Below, piece by piece: positions 10,959 to 23,308 of a DNA stretch of 64,000 nt (positions are counted from its first letter, which is position 1; every line of letters starts with the position of its first letter). The stretch spans positions 806,001 through 870,000 of the forward strand of contig BROI01000010.1 of the NCBI GenBank assembly GCA_027923505.1, given 5' to 3'. The DNA is from Mayamaea pseudoterrestris. Taxonomy: Eukaryota > Bacillariophyta > Bacillariophyceae > Sellaphorales > Sellaphoraceae. A model generated the notes under the pieces. The model did no database searches. It had not been told where the DNA came from and saw nothing but the letters and a program-made list of their open reading frames with translations. The position numbers and the translations under genes were made by a program.

Positions 10959-11705
10959 ATGATGTTGCGCTTGAAAGACAGAGTCAGACCAGGCGTTTCC
11001 AGGCGCGACGATTTTCCACTCGTTCCACATCTTTCGGCCCTGTTGATTGTCGACATACAAAAGTACCTTTCGGATGAACATGACAATGCAGTTCAGTCGC
11101 CTGCTCACTCTTCTTTTGTTAGAGAATCGCTTCCTCGTGCCATTGACAACATTCAAAGAGTCGCCGATCTTTTTCGCCTGCGTCGCGACAATGCTGCCAA
11201 GACGGACAAAGAACAGCATTCACAGTCAGCATGTTGTGGCTGTGAAGTCATGTGGACCTATCTGCAAGCACGAACGAGAGACTGTCGGGACATCAGCTTG
11301 GATTACAAGTTATCGGGTCCCGCCTTAGCCAATATTCCAGGAGTAGACGTCACGTTGGACCAACTTTTCCTCGATTACTTTAGACCCAACATGACTTCCG
11401 GCAAGGGCGACATCCTTCTGCCGAAGACCTCCTGTTCCGTATTTCAATCTACCAATCTCGACTATGTATTGAGAAACCTTGGAATTGAGCAACTCGTCAT
11501 TGTCGGACAGTTGACGGACCAGTGCATTGAAGGTGCTGTGCGCGATGCGGCAGATTTGGGATTTTTTGTTACCGTGATTCATGACGCTTGCGCAGCGCAA
11601 TCTCCAGTCGCCCACGAAAAGGGCATTGAATCCATGAAAGGCTTTGCTCGCATCGTATCAACTATGCAAGTCCTTCAGGAGCTACAGCTGTCGGCCGGCG
11701 CGTGA
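10959..11705 (+). CDS. Isochorismatase-family cysteine hydrolase
   Basis: Single exon as read, 248 residues. The catalytic triad of the family is visible: Asp in LLIVDIQKY, Lys in LLPKTSCSVFQSTNLDYVL and Cys in VGQLTDQCIEGAVRDA. The RDISLDYKLSG and DILLPKTSCSVF blocks resemble members acting on ureidoacrylate-like or related amides, but the substrate cannot be set from sequence. No targeting peptide seen, so probably cytosolic. The section QHSQSACCGCEVMWTY between the first strand and the active-site Lys is Cys-rich and less conserved; a short unspliced intron there cannot be excluded. Follows FabD on the same strand by 265 bp. Confidence 0.85.
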   Translation: MMLRLKDRVRPGVSRRDDFPLVPHLSALLIVDIQKYLSDEHDNAVQSPAHSSFVRESLPRAIDNIQRVADLFRLRRDNAAKTDKEQHSQSACCGCEVMWTYLQARTRDCRDISLDYKLSGPALANIPGVDVTLDQLFLDYFRPNMTSGKGDILLPKTSCSVFQSTNLDYVLRNLGIEQLVIVGQLTDQCIEGAVRDAADLGFFVTVIHDACAAQSPVAHEKGIESMKGFARIVSTMQVLQELQLSAGA

Positions 11706-12658
11706 GGCAGATAAAGAGTCTTTGTGACTGTGTGTGAGGCCCCGGCTCATTCTTTGATGCAGGTCGACAAACGTTTGCTGGCTCAAGAAGTTGCTGCGGA
11801 AGGTGTGACTACGTGAATGCTGCGCAGACGCTTGAATGGAAACATGAAAATATAAGGGTACTGTTGTGATGATAAACGCTTTACGGTAGAATTTACTCGT
11901 CCAATTTTGTTCCGGAAGATGGTTGGCATGATAGGTTAATGACATATCATAGTGGCTACGCTTTTACAGATAAGGCACTGCGATTGTTTTAAGGATACGG
12001 ACCTGTCGGCTGTACAATATATTTTGCAATTCAGCATTTGAGCGTGACTTATTCGTGCGCGAAATCCTATGTCCGTCGACCGCTTTGAAAAAAGGCACGC
12101 CCATATGGCGACCTCAACTCTGCATGCCTGTTATCGGAGCCTCTCTTTGACGCGCATTTATTATCTTTCTGCTAACTGCAAAGTTCCAAAGTAAATCGCA
12201 AGCGACGGCGATCAATGGAACAAACCAAAGAACGAACCTTTTGGACGGATCATTGTCATTGCGAACGATCGAGCCCTTTCTCGCACCTTTTGCATGGATC
12301 ATTGTCATTGCCAGCAATTGAGCCCTTTTTCGTTGTGTTGCTAGAAACTTTCATTTCATCGTCACTGATCTGCCTGAGAAGTTTGCGCGACAAAAACCTT
12401 TGTGTATTTGGTATGTATGCGAGCTCGTTAACCGATTGGAGGTTAACAGATAGGAATGTTTTTACAACGATAGCGACGAAATGATACAAGTACGTATGTA
12501 CATGGGAAAACTAAAACCATTTGTCAAATCTTGTATTTATATTCAGCGAATCACTGGCATCTTCATACCATCAACCAGCACCAGACCTCAGCTTTTCAAT
12601 CCTCCAATCGCTATGCCGTAGTTGCATATACAACGGTCATCTGCTTCTGCTTTAATCT
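11706..12658. other. Convergent intergenic stretch with a short tandem duplication
   Basis: 3' DNA of the hydrolase and of UMP1. Apart from the duplication at 12239-12334 I see only short overlapping ORFs. Confidence 0.5.
12239..12334. repeat. Two-copy tandem duplication, 49-bp offset
   Basis: GGATCATTGTCATTGC occurs at 12247 and again at 12296, each followed after eight diverged bases by AGCCCTTT. The two copies run about 12239-12285 and 12288-12334. Noncoding. Confidence 0.75.
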
Positions 12659-13051
12659 CTACATCATTCGCAACTGGCGCTCCATGACAACATGAGGATT
12701 CTCCTTTGGAGCATCCGGCTGGTATTCTGGAAGCGTGAGAAAGTCGCAAAAGTCTAACTGAACGTCCGTCCCCGTAACAACGTCGCGATAAACGTGCGAG
12801 CTTGGCAATCCATGCGCCATGCGATCCTGCTGCAAGGCAATGCGCTGCTCCGTGGCAAGGATCATGGCGAGACCCGATCCGTAAACGTGGCGAACGTGAT
12901 CCAAGTGACTGCTTGCTTTAGATACACGCTGCTGCAAGCCATCGACTGGATGGGCGCCTTGGGCAGCAGCGGCTAGGTTGTTTCCGTTGGGACCTGCCTC
13001 CATCAGATTAGCAGGCTTGCTCATAATGGGAATACTAGTCATGTCGTCCAT
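12659..13051 (-). CDS. UMP1: Proteasome maturation factor UMP1/POMP
   Basis: Chaperone for 20S proteasome half-mer assembly, degraded when the proteasome matures. Single exon, 130 residues, family-sized. The conserved C-terminal half is clear: GAHPVDGLQQ, YGSGLAMILATEQRIAL, GLPSSHVYRDVVTGTD, LDFCDFLTLPEYQP and the ending NPHVVMERQL (compare human EPHLMVEYKL). The N-terminus is variable, as usual. Divergent from TOR with 451 bp between the start codons, so the two may share control elements. That is an interpretation of layout only. Confidence 0.9.
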   Translation of the reverse strand: MDDMTSIPIMSKPANLMEAGPNGNNLAAAAQGAHPVDGLQQRVSKASSHLDHVRHVYGSGLAMILATEQRIALQQDRMAHGLPSSHVYRDVVTGTDVQLDFCDFLTLPEYQPDAPKENPHVVMERQLRMM

Positions 13052-13502
13052 TGCTGTGTAGTAACAACGAGTAGAAACGTTTAATAACGTCGTCAGTCGA
13101 TGATTGTGCGGCGCCGCGCTTGATTGTTGTAGTTGTGGCAGTTCGACGCGAATCGTCGCGGATCTATCTATTCGCTTTGCGACATGATTTTTGTCTGCCG
13201 TAATGAAAACGTATTTATCAGGCTTAAGTGTAAGTCACGGCTATAGTACAAAACTCAAAGCAAGGCATTTAATGTTTTCGTGAAAAAATGTGTTGGGCTC
13301 TAGTGCAAGATTACAAATTCCCGGAGGCTTAAACAAAGCTCGAAACTCGACGCGGCCATGACGATCGTGCTGCTGTGTTGCAGTGGAGGCTCGGCGATGT
13401 CTTTACAGTAAAGCAGCTACGGAAGAGGGATAACAATTTCAACAAAACAGTAAAGTTATTCCCTACGCTATTTTTTAATCAAATAAGACGGGAAACGATC
13501 AA
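13052..13502. promoter_or_regulatory. Divergent upstream region, UMP1 / TOR
   Basis: 451 bp noncoding between the UMP1 and TOR start codons. No distinct TATA or other element that I would assign. A 14-base match to the bacterial lac operator at 13428-13441 is treated as chance. Confidence 0.4.
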
Positions 13503-16500
13503 ATGTCATCAGAAATGGCAGCCATTCTCGATGTCTCAAGTTTATTTCGGACGGAAACGGATCTCAACGCTGAAACATACGAGAGTCCCATTGTAGCAAT
13601 TCTCCAGGAAATTCGTCGCAAGAACGTTGCAGCTGCGGCTGCGACCAATGTTAATTATACGCTTGACGATGCTGGAAGCGATCCGTGGGAGTCATACGAT
13701 GATCACAATTCCGTCAGCCGTCAACCGCAGCAGCCTTCCTGGAATAGCAATATTGAGGCTGCAACAACCTGGATATGTACCTGCCCACAACAGGCCTCTT
13801 CGCCACATGGAACAACTAAGGTTGAGCAGGACTCTGCGACGATGAGTCAGCAGCCAGCCATTTCAGACCAATGCTTTACCTGCGGAAGGAGGAAACGTTC
13901 CTTGACATTGCCATGGGCAGCGGCTCGACGCGGTAGAAGCATTAGTAGTCATGGAATTCAATCAATGACAACTGAAATCAAGAACAGCGGTGATCCGCAG
14001 CACGCCTTGGCCTTGCTTCGAGCAACTCCACAGCTGCGCGTGTTAAGTCAAGCATCGACCGATATGACGCTCTGCGGACGCGCCGGCGACCGCAATGTGC
14101 TCGTCCAGTTTTTTATTAGCGGTGAGACCAAAGACTCGAGCACTCCGTCGACGACGGCGACCATTATGGAAGATTACAAACAAAGCATTATGCGCGAAAG
14201 GACCAATCAGCAAGCTGCAAGTGAACTGGCGAGTTTACTTTGGGTCCTTTCGCACGAAATGTCTCTCGAAGATTTTGGAATTGTTGAATCTGAAGTCTTC
14301 TCTTCCGTCTTTGGATTGGTGCATTCAGCGGATAAGATCAAGCGCATGGCGGGCTTGGCTTGCGTCGACGCGCTACTATCTGTGCCGTCGGCCGATGAAG
14401 AAAAGAAGGCAATAAAATTTGCCAATACATTATCGAATGGTTTGAGAGCGGCGCACGGTGACTATGAGTTTCTCAGCGCCGTTGCAAGGGCGCTGGGGCA
14501 CATGGCGCAGCGGGCTGCCAATGTTGATTTTGTGGAATCTGAAGTGACGCGCGCACTGGAATGGTTGAGAACAGATCGATCTGAAAGAAGGTACGCCAAC
14601 TGTTGGCCAAGCACATGTTTATGCTCCGAGACTCACACTTGCTATTCTGCGAATAATTTTAGACTCGCAGCATGCCTTTCACTCAAAGAGTTTGCCATTA
14701 ATGCTCCAACAACATTCCATTCCAAGACGAGTCAAGCAGCGTTGGGCCAGTCGGGATCCAACCTTTTCTTGGATATCATCTTCCACGCTGTTCACGACGC
14801 ACAGCCGATTGTGCGTGCATGCGCCGCCGACGCGCTGTCGCAGTGCCTGAAGATCTTAATGGAGCGACAGCATGCCTCGTTAACAGGACTCTTGTGCCAG
14901 GTGTACTTTAGCATGATGGACGGGCTAATGGCGGCGCTGCCAGAGAAGAAGCGGATGTCATGGCAACAAACGAACACCGTCGACGCCCAGCATCATGGAT
15001 CTCTTTTGATGGTGTCAACTATGCTTGCCTATGCCGGCAATTTTGTCGGTCCTCGATACGAAGAAATTTGTCGTGAAGTAACTAAGTTCACGCACTCTAA
15101 GCAGCCATTAATTCGATTGGAAGTTGTTCGATTGGTGCCCCGCCTAGCGCTGAGCTCGCCGAGAGACTTTGGAAGGCGATACCTACATCAATTTCTTATG
15201 TTTCTTTTAGAGTGTGCATCCTCTGCAAGTCCTCCTCGCGTGTGTCTTGATATCCGACCACTGGCCGTGACAGCCATTGGGCAACTCATTGTTGCCCTGG
15301 TTGACGATGAGACTGGGGAAGTCATTGGTGCGTCGGCTTTGCCGACGTTGAGAATTCATGATGATCCAAATGGGTCGAGTACAGGACAGATAGTAGAAAT
15401 GGCCGAGTGCGGTTATGTCCGACAAAAATTGAGCGACATATTCCTTCTCGTTCGCAAAGGTCTTGGCAGCTCCGCCAGTCCCAGAATGTTAAATGCCTCA
15501 CTCCATTGTGCAGCAAATCTTGTCGGGGCTTTGAATGACCTGGCTTTGCCCTATACGTCGGATTTGATTGACGACATGTTTCGGTCGGGATTAAGCAATG
15601 ATGTGATTCGCTGCTTGTATGCCATGGCCCGGTGCCTTCCTGCCGAACAAGGCAGGATAGAGGAACGAATGCTCCAAGAAGTATCCTACTGTTTAGCTGG
15701 GAATCGCAATGTGTATCACCCGTTTATGTCAGCTCGTCGCGCATCCTTAAACGACCAAGGCATTCAAAACCCTCAACGGCGTATTGATTTGCTTGCTGAT
15801 GTTGGAACGGAAGCACCAGATATTCAAATTGATATGGCCGCGGATAATTCGACGGTTGCGTCATTGGTATTAAGTCTACAGACCTTAGCATCGTTTTGCG
15901 GCACGACGGTTCGCGTCTCTGATTCCGGTGCTGTTGTCCCGCTCCTGCCATATGTTCAAGAGGTCGCAGCGCCATACTTGGTGCACCCTTCGGATGATGT
16001 CCGACGCGCTGCAGCACTAACGTGTTGCGTTCTTTTGATACCCCCTGATCAAGTAGGACAGATTGGCAGCTATTCGGGTATAATCATTGAGAACGTGCTC
16101 GGTCGTTTGCTTCCTGTCGCAGTTTCAGATCCATCTCCAAGCGTTCGTCTATGTGTTGTCAAAGCAATGGACGCTCGTTATGACTCGTACCTTTGTCAGT
16201 CTCATCATCTTCAAGAGCTCTTTCTGTTGCTTCAAGATGAGACGGTCGCTACTCGAGCGGCAGGACTTCGCCTTTTTGGAAGATTGGCAGCGGTGAACCC
16301 CGGTCCCATATTACCAGTAATGAGAAAGTTTCTGAACGATCTAATTATCGAGCTGCATTGTGGTGTGCATGGAAGAAGTCGCGAAGACGCGACTAGACTG
16401 CTGGTTGTTTTTTTAAGAGCCAACTCTTTTCAAAGATTGGTGCAGCCGGTTTTAGCGTCCCTTGTCACTGCACTGCCTTTAGACAAGTTTGCTCCCCCAC

Positions 16501-19500
16501 GACTTGCATCGGCTTCCCTTGAGGCGTTGGGTGATCTTGCTCGTGCTACTGGCATGTCGCTCATGCCTTGGGTGCACGATGTCATCCCTCATGTGCTTGA
16601 AATTATGCTTGATCAAAGTAGCGCAAGCAAGCAACGGACAAGTTTGCGTACACTTGGGCAGATCGCCGGATCAACGGCTTATGTTATCCGTCCCTACCTG
16701 GATTACCCCTCGCTTTTGTCGCAGGTAACGAGTATATTGCCTGCAACAAAGCGAGCACCATGGTCCCTCCGTCGAGAAGCTATGCGCACCCTTGGTGTTC
16801 TCGGTGCTCTGGATCCTGATAGGTATAATGGCGTCGATACGATGACGAGAAAAGCAGGCGCTGTTGGAGGTGCGTATTTTGAGGAGGTCGATCACCCTGG
16901 CGCTGACAGCAACGGGAGTGCAGCGAGGCTTCCTGCATCTGAAACTCGCCATGTCGATGTCGACGATGATCAGCCAGCTTACTTGTTCATGTATGAGCAA
17001 TATGCGATGGTGGCTCAGCCAGTGTCGACTTTGCCCCCGGCAAGAAGGCTAAGCCCGGCCAGCGATGAATTTTATCCGACTGTTGCCATTCAGGCTTTGA
17101 TGCGAGTATTCCGCGACCCGGCGCTGGCAGTGCATCACGGCATGGTTATTCAAGCGATTATGTTCATTTTTAACTCTCTTGGAATGGGCTGCGTTCCTTT
17201 TTTGCGGAAAGTTGTCCCTTACATGATTGGTCGCATACGCATGGCTGGTCCATCCGGCGTAAGAGAGTCGCTGCTCAAAGAGCTAGCCACTTTAAGCTTA
17301 ATTGTTCGTGAACATCTTCGGCCATATATTGCCGACATTTTTAATGTCGTTGAACAGTACTGGTCATCGAAACATTTGGCCACCGTCCTGAATTTAGTGT
17401 CGAAGACTGCGGTGGGGGTGCCCGATGAGTTTCGGCGTTTCGTGCCCCGCCTCATTCGATTGCTTCTTACTTCCCTTGATGAACTGCAAATCGCTGATTG
17501 GTCTGCTTCGATCTTTTTCTTTGCTGAAAAGGAGCGTCTTGAGGCGGAAAAGCTGGCCTTAATTTTAAAAAGCGTCAGCAATCTGAAATGCGTTCTCGGA
17601 GATTACCTACATGTTCTAGTCCCCGCTTTTCTAAAACTCGCCGATGCATTGGCTTCTATACTTCGGCAACAGGTTGAGGTGAACGAACCAGTTACATTGG
17701 AACTGTTGGTGCTTGTCTATCGGACAATTTCCTCGCTTGTGGATAGTCAGCGACCATCCGCTAGCCAAATGTCACGTTTATATTTTTCTGGCGATCAATA
17801 CTCTTTCCCGAGGAGTTCGGAGAATGGCCTGCCCTCTAGAGTTGTACAGCCTTTGCTGCGTGTTTTGAAAGTGAACCCGCCGAGAAGTCCCTCTGGTGCA
17901 TTGGCCATCGTTGAGACTTTGTGTGTGAGCGCAAGTCTAATCGGCGGTGTTAAGTGGGTCCAGCTTTACGATGGCTTTGTACGAGAGGCAATAGCCGATT
18001 GGCAAAAAAAATTTCCTGCTTTGAGCATCGGAAGCGACGCTTTACAGCCACATTCTTTCAAGGTTGACGATAGATCGTACACTTTACTAGACTTGTACGA
18101 TGATACAATCGAAGCGCTTTTGAAGCCACCTTCGCAAGTCTCTGGCGCCCTGGCGATACATCGAGCCACCTCAGTCTCTGCTGATGGTCCTCATCATCCG
18201 AGAATAGAAGTTTTAGCTGCAAGTCACGAAGGCTACGCTGAAGCTCGATTTCCAGCATTGCAAGGACCATCATCACAAAACCCTCAGCGCCGCGTCAACT
18301 TGACCAGCCTTCAACGTGCCTGGGATGTTTCACAGCGCTCGTCTCGTGACGACTGGGACGAATGGATGCGCCGGTTTGCTATACAGCTGCTCCGCGAAGC
18401 GCCATCCCCGGCATTGCGAGCGACGGCTAACTTGGCGCACGCGTATCAACCTTTGGCTCGCGAATTGTTCAGCGCAGCTTTCGCATGCTGCTGGAAGGAA
18501 CTTAGCCAGCCGTACCGGGTCAATCTTGTTGCTGCTTTAGAGACTGCCTTTGTGTCAAACGTGTCACCAGAAATCCTACAGCAATTGCTAAATCTTTGCG
18601 AGTTTATGGAGCATGACCAGAGCGGTGGTTTGCCTATCGGTATTCCGATTCTTGCCGATCTAGCGTTACATTGCAGAGCCTACGCAAAAGCTTTGCACTA
18701 TCGGGAGAGGGAATACAACCTTCAGCGGTCCAATAGCTGCGTCGAATCTTTAATTAGCATTAATCGCAAGCTAGACTTGCAGGATGCGGCTTTAGGAGTG
18801 TTAAAGGCATCAAGCATTGAGACCCTAGTGAAGGAGACTCGACCGATGCGAGTCGACTTGTCGCCTAACATGTCTGCTGATCACAAGTACGACTTGTTTT
18901 ACAGCGTCACATGGAGCACTGCGGATAGCGATATATCAGGATCAATAGACTTGACTGCAAGGCAAGAGTTATGGCTTATGAAGTTAGGATCTTGGTCAGA
19001 AGCCCTTGCTGTATATCAGAATAAATTGGACCATGATCCTGCTGACTTCGAATCGCTGCTTGGGTGCATGCGGTGTTTGGATGCGAGTGGGGAATGGCGT
19101 AGTGTGCTTGGGCTATTTCAGAAAAATTTGGCACCGGTAACATTCACAGGTGTTGCAGACAATGTAAATTTGCAGCTTCGAAATGATATACCGGCTCGCC
19201 TCAAGCGCAAGGCTATCCGTATGTGTGCGCATGCTGCATGGCGGCTTGGCCAATGGGATGACTTGGAGCAGTTTTCGTCGGAGATGGTGCGAGAACGGTC
19301 GTTTCCCAGTTCTTCCGCTGCAACCGTCGCTACTGGCCATGATGCCATTGCTTCTGCGGTTGATTACGATGGCGCTTTTTACAGTGCCGTCTTGCACGTG
19401 CATCGGAACGAGTGGCTTGAGGCAGCGGATGCTATTGATGCCGCAAGAAAGGCCATGGACTCGCGACTCACAGCGTTAATGGCCGAGTCATATAATCGCG

Positions 19501-22500
19501 CGTATCCGAGTATGGTGACCGCACAAACACTCGCAGAAATGGAAGAAATAATTGAGCTCAGAAAGGTTGAGGATCGCGCTAAGCATTCGGCGAATCAACA
19601 TCCAGCAAATCGTCCAAGCAAAGAAAATGCCAGAGAGCGACTTCTCGCCGTTTGGCGTGAAAGATTGGTTGGTTGCCGGGTTGATGCCGAGGTTCATGCG
19701 TCAGTTCTGGCCGTCCGGTCGTTGGTACTAGGCCCGGCCGATGAAGTGGAAGCTACAATACAGCTTAGTACTTTATCAAGACAGGCCCAGCGCTACAAAT
19801 TTGCAGAAAGAGTGTTGCTACGTCCACTTGCGGAGCTCGGAGCTGATCTTAACGGACCCATGTTTGGTTTTGGTTTGGCCGAAACACTTGGAGTTCGCAT
19901 GGGCTTTAATAAATTTGACACAAACTCCATAGCGACGCAGATTGACAAGGTCGTCGATTCTAGTGGTAAACCTGTCCTACCAATCTATGGTCCAAACCAC
20001 CAGCAATGGAGCAGAAACCTTGTGAACGAAGCAGGCGGCTACGATCGGTAAGTAATAAAAGTGGCTGGCGACGGCAATTTTAGGATTTGCGATGCTGACT
20101 TGTAGCTTTGAACAGATTGAATGTGCAGCATCGCCTTTACCTGGCTTATCTGAATCATTTGTGGTATACGGGTGCGCGAGGCGAGGCCATGAGTCGCTTA
20201 GAAAATTTATGTGACGCGGTTGATTTGGTTACTTTGTGCGAGGATGCTAGAGATAAAAGTTTGTGCGTGACTTGCTGGTTAGAACTCGGAGAATGGAAAC
20301 TGTCTCGGTCATGCACGCCGAATATGCCTATTGCGGACAGTACCCAGTTCAATGTGCTCGCTGCCTTCAAAAGGGCAACTACAATGGAAAATTGCGGCTA
20401 CCTTGCTTGGCATGCCTGGGCATTGTTCAACTTTCGGATAGCTATGCAGCTTGACGAGCAAGATAACGCTGTTGCGGATGGTGGCTATCGCGTCCGCGTT
20501 GACAGAAAGCAAAGGAATCATATCATTGCTGCCGTCAAGGGCTTTGTGAATGCCATCAGCATGGGACGTAAAAGGGAAAGCGCTTCTGTCCAGCAGGATC
20601 TTCTCAATTTGCTGACTTGTCTCTTTAAATATGGAGCTCTAACAGACGTGTCCAATGCCTTGAAAGAATGCGTTGGAGCAGTAGACCTTGAGGCGTGGCT
20701 AGGGGTCCTTCCACAGCTTCTTGCGCGAATTCATATGAAAGATTCTAATATCCGCACAATCCTTCACCCATTGCTGGTGCGACTCGGCCAAAAACATCCA
20801 CAAGCATTGATGTACCCTTTATCAGTACTGGTGAAGAGTCCTGTCGAGGAGCGAAAGGTGGCAGCGGAGAGTCTTATGAATACGCTGAAGGAGCACGCGA
20901 GTGCCCTTGTAGAGGAAGCACTCATGGTATCTTCCGAGCTCATTCGTATCGCTATTTTGTGGCTCGAAACGTGGCACGAAGGGTTAGAAGACGCATCACG
21001 ACTGTATTTTGTTGAAGGAAACGTTTCAGGAATGTTAGAGATTCTTCTGCCACTCCATGAGAAGGTTGAAGCTGGAGGTGAAACGATGCTCGAAGTCGAC
21101 TTTCTTGATAATTATGGGCATGACTTGGCGTCCGCTCACATGCATATTAAAGATTATATTCGCCTTGTTGTTGACGAGGGTGGTTCCTCCGTGCCTTCCG
21201 CGCGCCATCACAGACAAAGCGAAGAGGCAGAAGCTGCTATGAACAGGGCGTGGGATATATATTACACATTTTTTCGAAGAGTGAATAAACAATTACCTTC
21301 GCTCACTTCGCTCGAAATAAGCCAGTGCTCGCCAGCGTTATATCAAGCTAGAAGCCTTGAACTCGGCGTTCCCGGTACATATCGCGTCGATGGCTCATAT
21401 GTTAAGATCGACAAATTCATACCGCACGTCAGTGTTATAACAAGTAAGCAGCGACCGCGGAAAATAACTGTTCGCGGTAGTGACGGGAAAGACTACATGT
21501 TTTTACTTAAAGGGCATGAAGATCTACGTCAAGACGAACGCGTAATGCAACTATTCGGATTGGTGAACGCTCTTCTAGTTCGAGATCCGCAGACACGGAA
21601 ACAGGATTTGAAAATTCAGCGATATGCGATCTGTCCACTTTCACACAACTGCGGGATCGTTGGTTGGGTGCCGCACTCAGAAACACTTCATAGTTTGATT
21701 GTAAGTAACATAGTTGGTGTCGTGTGTTCATTTCACTCGCGGAATGCGTGTATGTGGACCTCACTCATTACCATGCTATCCAAATATGGTCACAGAGGGA
21801 CTACCGACAGTCAAAGAAAATCCCACTGAACATGGAGAATCGAGAAATGCTCAAGGTCAGAAGGAAAGAGTTTTGCTAAAGTTGCTTTTACCGCTTTGTA
21901 CTCACTCCGTTTCTTGGTCGCAGATTGCACCTGATTATGATTTGCTGACCGTCATGCAAAAGGTCGAGGTTTTCACGGCGGCTTCACGAAAAACGACGGG
22001 CAGAGGAAATGATTTGTATGAGATCCTTTGGCTAAAGAGTACCAACAGCGAAGAATGGCTTGAGCGGCGCACAAGGTATACGCGTAGCTTAGCCGTCATG
22101 TCCATCGTTGGCTACATTCTTGGACTTGGCGATCGTCATCCTTCCAACTTGATGATCGACAAGGTATCAGGAAGGGTATTGCATATTGATGTAAGTTTCG
22201 TTAAATTGTTAACATGGAATTGCTGTTTTATTGGTGACTCACTCGTCGTTGTATTGCCATATTGCTACTAGTTTGGTGACTGCTTTGATGTCGCCATGAT
22301 GCGCGACAAGTTCCCAGAGAAGGTTCCCTTTCGTCTCACTCGAATGCTGATCAAGGCCATGGAGGTGTCAGGAATCGAAGGTAGTTATCGGAGCACATGC
22401 GAACGAACCATGATGGTACTTCGGGAGAGTAGGGATTCGCTTGTCGCCATGCTTGAGGCATTTGTTTATGATCCATTGATTAGCTGGCGGCTTGCTGCCT

Positions 22501-23228
22501 TGTCCCCGGGTGATGCAACATCGGGACGATTACACGAAGGACTAGACGATGTCAGCTCTCTCACCCATCCAGACGTTTTGACGGTAGTGGCGGGTCATGG
22601 AGCACCTATTGACCTTGTTGATCGTGCAAATCGAGCTGCAGAGCGAGGCAATGTTTTGCATGAACCGATATCAGAGCACCCTGACGAAGATAACGAGAAT
22701 GAAGCCGATGATCAAGAAGGAGTTGAAGACGAGGACAACGATAATTTGATTATCGGCAACCCCACTGTTAGAGGTTCTTTGACCCGCGGACTTTCCATGC
22801 GAGCATCTAGCGCATCGGTCCGATCCAATCGTGCAGCGCGCTCCTTACAGATGTACTCTGACATTCAGGAGCTTGCCGCCAATGTTGTTAGCGAATCAAG
22901 AATTGCAAGCATAACCGGCGAGCGCAATCGTTTTGATTGCATGGATACCATGCAGACTAATTCTTCCATCGCTCGCGAACGAAGCAGTCTTCGTCAACGG
23001 GAGCTCTTATCGCTGGTGGAGCGTGAGCAAGGTATGATAGACGGAGTCCACGAAGAGACGCTAAACGCCAAGGCGCTCAAGGTCATTCGACGCGTGCAGG
23101 ACAAGCTTAGTGGGAACGACTTTGTTGACAATGATAGCGTGGACGACCAGGTCCAGCGATTAATTGTTCAGGCGACGAGCACAGAAAATTTATGCCAGCT
23201 ATTCGTTGGCTGGTGTGCATTTTGGTAA
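13503..23228 (+). CDS. TOR: Target of rapamycin (TOR) Ser/Thr kinase
   Basis: PI3K-related kinase at the centre of TOR complexes, promoting growth and repressing autophagy. Exons 13503-14590, 14663-20047, 20116-21700, 21796-21855, 21924-22190, 22272-23228; phases agree, ~3113 residues (human 2549). Order: divergent Cys-containing N-terminus, long HEAT array, FAT region, FRB ([11 protein letters not shown] ... [13 protein letters not shown]), kinase domain, FATC. Kinase motifs: [20 protein letters not shown], catalytic loop GLGDRHPSN, and DFG completed by splicing HID|FGDCF. The FRB Ser of ASRLYF and the Trp and Phe that contact FKBP12-rapamycin in human are kept. Oddities: extra residues inside the FRB (codons near 21161-21245), an enlarged acidic segment between kinase and FATC, and a C-terminus GWCAFW in place of GWCPFW. 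Intron 1 (72 nt) is in frame and stop-free. Divergent from UMP1, convergent with ArfGAP (80 bp). Confidence 0.95.
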
Positions 23229-23308
23229 AAAACTACAGTGTCATACCTAGCGCCGCAATAACGACATGAACATCATGTTTATTGTTCTCTTTAATATATA
23301 TAACAGCT

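Noticed and set aside
13428-13441. Fourteen-base match to the bacterial lac operator (GGATAACAATTTCA)
   Set aside because: Both flanks differ from the operator and from cloning vectors, so chance rather than vector contamination.
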